Notes under the pieces: generated by a model | What the model saw: only the letters and a program-made list of their open reading frames with translations | What the model was told of the DNA's origin: nothing | Databases searched by the model: none | Position numbers and translations under genes: made by a program | Shown here: positions 32,839 through 37,891 of the stretch, piece by piece | Layout of the letters: each line of letters starts with the position of its first letter | How positions within the stretch are numbered: the first letter of the stretch is position 1 | Source: Frankiales bacterium | Lineage (GTDB): Bacteria; Actinomycetota; Actinomycetes; Mycobacteriales; SCTD01 | Assembly (NCBI GenBank): GCA_025465465.1 | Contig: JAODND010000032.1 | Location: forward strand, 1 to 37,891 | Length of the DNA stretch: 37,891 nucleotides | Direction: 5' to 3'

Positions 32839-34080
32839 ATGACGCCTTCACGGATCACGGCTGTTGCCTGTCTGGCGGTCCTGCTTGCTGCCTGCGGCCA
32901 GACCACGCCTCAGCACAGGGCGGCTGCTCCGAAGGCCTCGCAGGTCGTGACGCTGCTGAGCGGGTCGGTCCGGCAGGTCGCGCTGGGGTCGCTGACAGCC
33001 CGTGGGCTGGCTGATGCCCAGCGCTCGTTCGGGGCGGACTTGCTCAAAGCCGTCTGCACGAAGGAGGGCACCGGCAACGTCACGGTCTCGCCGGCCAGTG
33101 CCGCCTTGGCGCTCGGGCAGCTCGACGCGGGGGCGCGCCGTGGCACCCGGGCCAAGATCGATGCACTCCTGCACCTGCCCGGGTGGAACGACGACGTGGT
33201 CGCGGCATACCGGGCCCAGCGGCTCGAGCTCGCCGGGCTGACGCAGCTTCAGGTCAGCAACCACGTCTACTCGGCCTACGGGAACCCGCCGGAGCGAGCC
33301 ACCCTCGACGACTTCGCGACCGGCTTCGGCAGCAAGCTCGCGCAGCTCGACTTCACCAAGCCGGCCGCGACCGATGCCATCAACGCCGATGTCAGCAAGG
33401 ACACCAAGGGCCTGATCCCGAAGCTCTTCGACGAGCCCCTGGACCCGAGCACGGTCACTGTGCTGACGAACGCCCTGCATCTGAAGGCCGACTGGGCGAC
33501 GCCGTTCGACATGACCACGGACACGCCCTTCACCACCGACGCCGACAAGACGGTGACGGCGCACATGATGTCGGCGCACGAGCTCGCCGCGTCGTACCGG
33601 TCGGCGGACGGCTGGCAGTCGGCGGAGCTCCCGTACGCCGGCAACCAGCTGACCGCGTACGCGATCCTGCCGCCAAAGGGCAGCACCTGCCGCGACGTGT
33701 CCGGCTCGACGCTGACCGCCCTGACGACCGGCCCGTCCGCCGGCGAGACGACCCTGCAGATGCCGACCGTTGACCTCGCGCAGAAGCACGACCTGTACGA
33801 CGTCATGAAGGCCCTCGGACTGCCGATGGACGGCGACTACTCGGGCCTGGGCCCGCAGGCCGACGGCATCAGCACGGTGGTGCAGAAGGTCGTCCTGAAG
33901 GTGGACAAGAAGGGCACCGAGGCGGCCGCTGCGACGGGGATCGGCGTGTTCACCTCGGGGCTGTGGTCAGGTCCGGCGCACGCGCTCGTCCTGGACCGGC
34001 CGTACCTGTTGGTCATCCAGGACACCAAGACAGGCACGCCACTGTTCCTGGCCCGTGTAGCCGACCCCACGCGCAGCTAA
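32839..34080 (+). CDS. Serpin-family lipoprotein (protease inhibitor)
   Basis: From ATG 32839 the product has 413 residues; the frame is open further upstream but without signal. The start MTPSRITAVACLAVLLAAC has a lipobox (LAAC, Cys19), so it is a membrane-anchored lipoprotein. The serpin fold is recognisable: NVTVSPASAALALGQLDAGA, LTQLQVSNHVYSAYG, TNALHLKADWATPFD, TAHMMSAHELA, then the hinge KKGTEAAAATGIG (Gly359, Thr360, Glu361, four Ala) and the DRPYLLVIQDTKTGTPLFLARVADP end. Counting from the hinge, P15 is Gly359 and P1 would be about Ser373 (VFTSGLW). Serpins trap serine or cysteine proteases as covalent complexes. It follows the large secreted protein by 184 bp and may protect it or the cell surface; that is inference. 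Confidence 0.93.
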   Translation: MTPSRITAVACLAVLLAACGQTTPQHRAAAPKASQVVTLLSGSVRQVALGSLTARGLADAQRSFGADLLKAVCTKEGTGNVTVSPASAALALGQLDAGARRGTRAKIDALLHLPGWNDDVVAAYRAQRLELAGLTQLQVSNHVYSAYGNPPERATLDDFATGFGSKLAQLDFTKPAATDAINADVSKDTKGLIPKLFDEPLDPSTVTVLTNALHLKADWATPFDMTTDTPFTTDADKTVTAHMMSAHELAASYRSADGWQSAELPYAGNQLTAYAILPPKGSTCRDVSGSTLTALTTGPSAGETTLQMPTVDLAQKHDLYDVMKALGLPMDGDYSGLGPQADGISTVVQKVVLKVDKKGTEAAAATGIGVFTSGLWSGPAHALVLDRPYLLVIQDTKTGTPLFLARVADPTRS

Positions 34081-34195
34081 GTCCTCCTTGAGACCGGGCT
34101 CATCGCCCGCCCCCCGGGGTAGCTGATGGCCGATGGTGACCCGCGCTTGCGCCGAGCAGAGAGCAAGGACGACCGCTCCCCTTTTGCACAATGCG

Positions 34196-34214
34196 TAAGG
34201 CTAGGCTAACGTGT
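34196..34214. promoter_or_regulatory. DtxR/IdeR iron-box-like sequence at the ArsR start
   Basis: The 19 bases from 34196 match the DtxR/IdeR consensus TWAGGTTAGSCTAACCTWA at 15 of 19 positions, with a contiguous AGGCTAAC core. The site ends at the ArsR start region and overlaps a TAGGCT -10-like element (34202-34207). If real, iron-loaded DtxR would block this promoter. No iron-uptake gene lies adjacent, and the match may be coincidental. Confidence 0.4.
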
Positions 34215-34543
34215 TTCGAGTGGCCGATGCGCTCTCCGCAGCGGCGGAGCCGACCCGGCGACGTCTGCTTCAGCTGATGGCGACAGGTCCACGAACGGTC
34301 AGCGAACTGGCCGAGCAGTTCACGGTGACCCGGCCAGCGATCTCCCAGCACCTCGCGGTCCTGGCCGACGCCGGGCTCGTGACCGCTCGCAAGGACGGTC
34401 GGCAGCGCTTCTACAGCGTCGTGCCCGCCGGCATCACCCAGCTGCGCGCCGAGATCGACCGCTTCTGGAGCACCGAGCTCGACCTGTTGGTGGACGACGC
34501 CACCAGGAGGGCAACCACGCACCCCGAGGAGCATCGCGCATGA
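34211..34543 (+). CDS. ArsR-family transcriptional regulator
   Basis: The product has 110 residues from GTG 34211; GTG 34220 is an alternative if transcription starts near the start codon. The winged-helix is visible: AAEPTRRRLLQLMATGPRTVSELAEQ, the recognition helix TRPAISQHLAVLADAGLV, and the wing ARKDGRQRFYSVVPAG. I see no Cys-based metal site (no ELCVCD-like motif), so it is not a classical metal sensor and belongs to the SRPBCC-partner subgroup. The stop overlaps the next gene (ATGA), the standard ArsR-SRPBCC pairing in actinobacteria in which the regulator likely controls its own operon. The ligand is unknown. Confidence 0.88.
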   Translation: MFRVADALSAAAEPTRRRLLQLMATGPRTVSELAEQFTVTRPAISQHLAVLADAGLVTARKDGRQRFYSVVPAGITQLRAEIDRFWSTELDLLVDDATRRATTHPEEHRA

Positions 34544-35505
34544 AGATCGAGAAGACCGCACTGCTGCCCGTCTCTGCCGATGAAGCCTTCGCGCTCATCA
34601 CCCAGCCCGACCGCCTGCGACGCTGGCTCGCCGTCTCTGCCCGAGTCGACCTGCGTGCGGGCGGGGAGTTCCGCTGGACCCTCACCCCCATGGCCGTGGC
34701 GGCCGGGACGATCACCGAGGTCGACCCCGGCCGACGCATCGTGCTCGGCTTCGGCTGGGAGCAGTCGGCCGAGCCTCGCACCGACACGGTGACCATCACG
34801 ATCGAGCCCGCCGAAGGCGGCACGCTGGTACGTCTGGTCCACGACGGCCTTCCCGAGGACAGCGCGGAGGGTGTGCTCGAGGGCTGGACCCACTTCTTCG
34901 AGCGCCTCGAGCGGGCTGCCATCACCGGCGACGCGGGTCCCGACGAGTGGGCCGCCGCCCCGGCGGAGCTCACCCCGCTCACGTCTGCCAACGCCACGCT
35001 TGCCGTGCTGCAGCACGTGCTGCGCGGCATCGGCGACGAGGACCTCAGTACGCCGACACCGTGCCGAGAGTTCACGGTGGGTCAGCTCGAGGTGCACCTG
35101 CTGGGTTCGCTCAACTCGCTGACCAGCCTTGCCGGCAGCGTGCTCGTGCCCGCGTCAGCCGGTGACCTCGAGTCGCGCATCGCCGACGCCGCACATCAGG
35201 CGGTCGAGACCTGGATGGTGCGAGGCCTCGAGGGCACCGTGCAGGCCGGACCGGAGGAGTTGCCGGCGACCATCGCGGCGAGCATCCTGTCCGTGGAGTT
35301 CCTGGTGCACGCGTGGGACTTCGCGTCGGCCACAGGGCAGAAGGTGAGCGTGTCCGACGAGGTTGCGTCCTACGTTCTCGGCCTCGCCGAGCAGATCATC
35401 ACGCCCGAGTTGCGCGAGAGCGCGGGCTTTGACTCCGCAGTCCCGATCAGCGGGGATGCATCTGCGCTCGACCGCCTCATCGCGTTCACGGGCCGCGCCA
35501 CCTGA
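34540..35505 (+). CDS. SRPBCC (AHSA1) domain fused to a TIGR03086/maleylpyruvate-isomerase-like domain
   Basis: The product has 321 residues. The N-terminal ~140 residues are an AHSA1/START-like domain: VSADEAFALITQPDRLRRWL, LRAGGEFRWTLTP, GTITEVDPGRRIVLGFGWEQ and EGVLEGWTHFFERLERA. The C-terminal ~180 residues match the TIGR03086 family (mycothiol-dependent isomerase/DinB-like four-helix fold): STPTPCREFTVGQLEVHLLG and SVEFLVHAWDFASATGQ (His, metal-type ligands). Many genomes encode these as separate proteins; here they are one chain with a short linker. The likely role is detoxification or thiol-linked metabolism of a hydrophobic compound bound in the SRPBCC cavity. It is coupled to the ArsR gene by ATGA overlap. 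Confidence 0.87.
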   Translation: MKIEKTALLPVSADEAFALITQPDRLRRWLAVSARVDLRAGGEFRWTLTPMAVAAGTITEVDPGRRIVLGFGWEQSAEPRTDTVTITIEPAEGGTLVRLVHDGLPEDSAEGVLEGWTHFFERLERAAITGDAGPDEWAAAPAELTPLTSANATLAVLQHVLRGIGDEDLSTPTPCREFTVGQLEVHLLGSLNSLTSLAGSVLVPASAGDLESRIADAAHQAVETWMVRGLEGTVQAGPEELPATIAASILSVEFLVHAWDFASATGQKVSVSDEVASYVLGLAEQIITPELRESAGFDSAVPISGDASALDRLIAFTGRAT

Positions 35506-35546
35506 GCGGCGCTGGCGACCTCGTGACGCACGGCCGCTGCGAGGGC

Positions 35547-35813
35547 TCAGGCGACTGCGGTGGCCTGGCTTGCGCTGCCGACCTCGTGGACCAGGTCGTC
35601 GAGTGCGAGGCCGACGACCTGCGCGATCGCGGCGACGGTGAACAGCGCTGGTGTCGGCACCGCGCCGCGCTCGATCTTGCGCACCGTCTCCTCGGCGACG
35701 CCCGCAGCCGCGGCGATCTCCCGGACTGGTCTGGTGCCGCGCGCGCGGCGCAGTGCTGCCCCGAGCAGCACGCCGCGGGTGCGCTCCTGCTCAGTGAGGG
35801 CGAGGCGGACCAT
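35547..35813 (-). CDS. XRE-family helix-turn-helix regulator
   Basis: The product has 88 residues. After LTEQERTRGVLLGAALRRAR comes the helix-turn-helix VREIAAAAGVAEETVRKIERG with the Cro/C1-type turn (Ala-Ala-Gly-Val), then TPALFTVAAIAQVVGLALDDL. There is no effector domain, so it is a small DNA-binding repressor of phage-repressor type. ATG 35813 is the start; 19 bp ahead of it on its own strand lies a 32-bp palindrome shared with the divergent methionine aminopeptidase gene, an obvious operator for this protein. A pair of XRE regulator and aminopeptidase in this divergent layout recurs in actinobacteria as far as I recall, but I cannot check it. Confidence 0.9.
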   Translation of the reverse strand: MVRLALTEQERTRGVLLGAALRRARGTRPVREIAAAAGVAEETVRKIERGAVPTPALFTVAAIAQVVGLALDDLVHEVGSASQATAVA

Positions 35814-35832
35814 GCGGGCAGCCTACCTGTCG

Positions 35833-35864
35833 ACGGTACAACTGTCCCGGGATAGTTGTACCGT
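35833..35864. promoter_or_regulatory. 32-bp palindromic operator between XRE regulator and map
   Basis: Arms ACGGTACAACT (35833-35843) and AGTTGTACCGT (35854-35864) are perfect inverted repeats of 11 bp. The centre contains the further palindrome TCCCGGGA (35845-35852), leaving one mismatched pair (35844/35853), so 15 of 16 pairs match. GATAGT (35851-35856) can serve as a -10 for map, whose ATG is at 35871. The palindrome would therefore cover the core promoter, as in a repressor operator. This is the strongest regulatory site in the window. Confidence 0.85.
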
Positions 35865-35870
35865 GGCGGT

Positions 35871-36653
35871 ATGCACACCCTCGCTGTCCGTACGCCGACC
35901 GAGCTGGACGCGATGCGGGCCGCCGGCCGCGTCGTGGCGCAGACCCTGCGCGCCGTGCACGCCGCGGCGGTGCCCGGCGTCCGCCTGCGTGAACTGGACG
36001 AGCTGGCGCAGACCGCCATCAGGGAAGCCGGGGCGCTGCCCTCGTTCCTCGGCTATCGCCCGGCCTGGGCGCCGACGCCCTTCAACGGCGCGCTCTGCCT
36101 GTCGCCGAACGAGGTGGTGGTCCACGGCAGGCCCAACGGGCGGCGGCTGCGGGACGGCGACCTGCTCAGCATCGACTGTGGCGCGATCGCCGACGGCTGG
36201 CACGGCGACGCCGCCGTGACCGTCCACGTCGGCGAGGTACTCGAGGACGACGCGCGGCTGCTGGAGGCCACCGAGCTCGCGCTGGCGGCCGGGGTCGCCG
36301 CGGCCGTCCCCGGCGCCACGCTGCTCGACGTGGCGACCGCCGTGGACGAGGTCGCACGCGCGCACGGCTATGCGCACCTGCCCGACCATGGCGGGCACGG
36401 GATCGGGCGCGCCATGCACGAGCCGCCCTTCGTACCCAACGAGCCGACGAGCGACGCGGGCCGCCACCGCCTGCGAGTCGGCAACACCATCGCGATCGAG
36501 CCGATGCTGCACGCCGGGACCAGCCGGTACCGCACGAAAAGGGACGGCTGGTCCATCGTCACGGCCGACGGCAAGCGGTCGGCCCACTTCGAGCACACGG
36601 TCGCGGTCACTGACGCCGGACCCGAGATCCTGACCGCGCCGCAGGGGCCCTGA
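35871..36653 (+). CDS. map: Methionine aminopeptidase, type I
   Basis: The product has 260 residues from ATG 35871. All metal ligands of type I enzymes are present: Asp102 (LLSIDCGAI), Asp113 (WHGDAA), His176 (HGGHGIGRAMHEPP), Glu210 (AIEPMLHAG) and Glu241 (HFEHTVAVT), with the usual His85 and His183. It removes the initiator methionine from nascent proteins after deformylation. No N-terminal zinc-finger extension is present, so it is a short actinobacterial form. ATG is seven bases after the palindromic operator; TTG at 35856 is in frame but lies within the operator. Actinobacteria often have a second map beside the ribosomal-protein locus, and this copy with a dedicated XRE repressor may be the conditionally expressed one, which is inference. 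Confidence 0.93.
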   Translation: MHTLAVRTPTELDAMRAAGRVVAQTLRAVHAAAVPGVRLRELDELAQTAIREAGALPSFLGYRPAWAPTPFNGALCLSPNEVVVHGRPNGRRLRDGDLLSIDCGAIADGWHGDAAVTVHVGEVLEDDARLLEATELALAAGVAAAVPGATLLDVATAVDEVARAHGYAHLPDHGGHGIGRAMHEPPFVPNEPTSDAGRHRLRVGNTIAIEPMLHAGTSRYRTKRDGWSIVTADGKRSAHFEHTVAVTDAGPEILTAPQGP

Positions 36654-36714
36654 CCGCCGCGGCCGGGCCGTGGCTCTCCGTTCGGCGGCTGTCCTGGTGT
36701 CGAGGTTCGTTCCC

Positions 36715-37086
36715 CTACTTGATGCTGCAAGAGATGTCGACGTGGTTCACGCTGCCCCACACGACGAACGTGCTGACGCCGCAGCCCGGGAAGTTCGTGA
36801 CGTCCAGCTGGTAGAGCCCCGGTCGCAGCTGCACCGTCCTGCTGAAGCCCGAGGCGACGGTCACCGTTCGAACACGTCGGCCGACCTGCTTGATGTCGAC
36901 GTGACCGACGGTGGGCCTCACTGAGTTCCCCGACAGATCGGTGGGTCCGCCGGACGTGCTCACGGTGACGCGCACCTGACCGCTCCCGGGCAGACCCACA
37001 CCCATCACGGTGCCAAGGAGGAGGAGCAGCACGACCGCGAGCAACCACGGCCATCGCCGGCTATGGCCGTCAGGTGCGAGTTCCAT
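36715..37086 (-). CDS. Single-pass membrane protein with an exported beta-rich domain
   Basis: ATG 37086 gives 123 residues; earlier starts (ATG 37125, GTG 37140) would add only non-conserved residues, and the ribosome site does not decide among them. The N-terminus (DGHSRRWPWLLAVVLLLLLG) is basic and then strongly hydrophobic, an uncleaved anchor or a signal. The exported part has beta-like strands (QVRVTVSTSGG, VGHVDIKQVGRRVRTVTVAS, RTVQLRPGLYQLDVTNFPGC) and two Cys near the end (NFPGC, DISC) that may form a disulfide. The layout resembles a carboxypeptidase-regulatory or gluzincin-type beta-sandwich domain, but no clear family is recognised. It ends convergently with map, 61 bp away. Confidence 0.62.
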   Translation of the reverse strand: MELAPDGHSRRWPWLLAVVLLLLLGTVMGVGLPGSGQVRVTVSTSGGPTDLSGNSVRPTVGHVDIKQVGRRVRTVTVASGFSRTVQLRPGLYQLDVTNFPGCGVSTFVVWGSVNHVDISCSIK

Positions 37087-37285
37087 CGGGCGAGCTCGCC
37101 GCTCATCGCCCCGTGTCGGGAGCATGGCCGGTAACGTCACGGCCAGACCGTACGCCCTTGCTTGGCACTCCCCAGGCGATCACACGTAGGCCTGACTTAC
37201 CTGACCCGCAGCAGGTGAGCGGCGCGGCACCGTACGCACGCGTCCGTTGTCCGTTACCTTCACTTCTGCGAAGGGAGCTTCCCCG

Positions 37286-37891
37286 ATGCTCGACCGACGC
37301 AGGACGCGGCTCGCGTGGGCCGCGCTCGCTGCCCTGACCGTGCTCGGTCCCTGCCTGCCCGCGCACGCCGATCCCGGCAACCCGACCCCGTCGGAGCTGA
37401 AGCGCGCCCGGCAGGCCGTCGCGAGCGCGAAGGCATCGGTACAGAGCCTCCAGGTGCGGGCCGAGCAGGCCGCCGAGGCCTACAACGGCGCGCTGACCCG
37501 AGCCCAGGCCGCTGCGCGCGTCAGCAGCCAGGCCGCGGCGCGCGCCGCCGTCGCCGATCAGGCGCAGGCGGTCGCCCAGGGCGTCGCCACCGGTGCCCAG
37601 GCCGCCGCCGACACCGCCCAGGGCAAGGCCGCAGGAGCCTCCGCCGCCCAGGCGGCCGCCGAGGCGGAGGTCCAGACCCAGCAGCGCACCCTCGACGGCA
37701 TCGCCGTCGCCGCGTACATGAACGGTGGCCAGCTCACCGTCATGGGGACCCTGCTCACCACCTCCGACCCCTCCCAGCTCGCGCGTGGGCAGGTGTACAT
37801 CAACCGGGTCGGCGCCTACCAGCGCAGCGTCATCGTGAGCATGGCCCGGGCCCGCAACCAGGCGATCACCGCGGCGCAGCTCGCCGCCGCG
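37286..37891 (+). CDS. Secreted coiled-coil protein, probable NlpC/P60 peptidoglycan hydrolase N-terminus, 3'-truncated
   Basis: ATG 37286 starts after GAAGGGAGC about nine bases ahead. Codons run without a stop to the window end (202 residues seen). The signal peptide is a basic start and LAWAALAALTVLGPCLPAHA, with cleavage after Ala28. The rest is an Ala/Gln/Glu-rich coiled coil (SELKRARQAVASAKASVQSL, AQGKAAGASAAQAAAEAEVQ) and a segment LDGIAVAAYMNGGQLTVMGT with YINRVGAYQRSV, exactly the pattern of the N-terminal regulator domain of actinobacterial NlpC/P60 hydrolases. The catalytic domain would be beyond the window. The 145-bp leader shows no riboswitch fold I can support. Start and family are likely, the enzyme class inferred. 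Confidence 0.72.
   Translation, partial: MLDRRRTRLAWAALAALTVLGPCLPAHADPGNPTPSELKRARQAVASAKASVQSLQVRAEQAAEAYNGALTRAQAAARVSSQAAARAAVADQAQAVAQGVATGAQAAADTAQGKAAGASAAQAAAEAEVQTQQRTLDGIAVAAYMNGGQLTVMGTLLTTSDPSQLARGQVYINRVGAYQRSVIVSMARARNQAITAAQLAAA

Noticed and set aside
36654..36714. CCGCCG/CGGCGG arms in the spacer after map as a bidirectional terminator
   Set aside because: The 6-bp arms are 23 or more bases apart with no T-run; common in GC-rich DNA.
37141..37285. Possible ydaO/c-di-AMP riboswitch before the NlpC/P60-like gene
   Set aside because: Such genes often have this riboswitch, but I could not find its conserved cores in these 145 bases.
1..37891. tRNA, rRNA, CRISPR, transposase or prophage signs
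   Set aside because: No cloverleaf, spacer-repeat array, DDE/serine transposase or phage structural gene was found on either strand.

Overview
The window is 37.9 kb of high-G+C bacterial chromosome and reads as an actinobacterium (Actinomycetota). The main signs are GC-rich third positions, frequent GTG starts, an F420-dependent luciferase-family oxidoreductase, a TIGR03086-type (mycothiol-associated) domain, a DUF222/13E12-type HNH protein, a poxvirus-like topoisomerase IB, and a phosphoglucomutase/GH65 phosphorylase pair laid out like mycobacterial Rv3400/Rv3401. A free-living soil-type member of Micrococcales (for example the Intrasporangiaceae neighbourhood) is plausible, but the genus cannot be read from the sequence alone. 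I see no rRNA, tRNA, CRISPR array, transposase or prophage.

Layout. 0-4.1 kb: the 3' part of a secreted phosphoesterase, two small envelope or unknown proteins, and a stand-alone SNF2-type helicase. 4.3-8.3 kb: a three-gene overlapping signalling operon (PAS histidine kinase, CheY-like receiver, receiver-PAS-GGDEF-EAL protein with an unusual C-terminal recombinase-like HTH). 8.4-14.1 kb: a glycan island of GT4, an alpha/alpha-barrel-like protein and a GH130 phosphorylase on the plus strand, meeting a minus-strand fatty-acid desaturase/GT4 pair with a 97-bp convergent overlap. 14.2-17.1 kb: DUF2277, a haem-oxygenase-like diiron protein, and a compact minus-strand envelope cluster (conserved hypothetical, 31-aa membrane peptide, lipoprotein, two PRC-barrel proteins). 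17.1-20.2 kb: beta-phosphoglucomutase plus GH65 phosphorylase. 20.2-23.4 kb: F420 oxidoreductase, STAS anti-anti-sigma factor and HAD phosphatase, convergent with a receiver-PP2C phosphatase. 23.5-26.3 kb: topoisomerase IB and the DUF222/HNH protein. 26.4-34.1 kb: a 2078-residue secreted repeat protein followed by a serpin lipoprotein. 34.2-37.9 kb: an ArsR/SRPBCC-TIGR03086 pair, a divergent XRE regulator/methionine aminopeptidase pair sharing a 32-bp palindrome, a small membrane protein, and the 5' part of a secreted coiled-coil protein resembling NlpC/P60 hydrolase N-termini.

How it works together. Two themes recur. One is phosphorelay, c-di-GMP and partner-switch signalling (HK, three receivers, GGDEF/EAL, STAS, PP2C). 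The other is phosphorolytic sugar metabolism and glycan assembly (GH130, GH65, beta-PGM, three glycan-type genes, a desaturase). The best-supported unexplained items are the XRE/Map palindrome, the GGDEF-EAL protein with a DNA-binding-like tail, the two-cistron PRC-barrel arrangement, the large repeat protein next to a serpin, and the iron-box-like site at the ArsR start. No wholly new system can be proven from the sequence alone.
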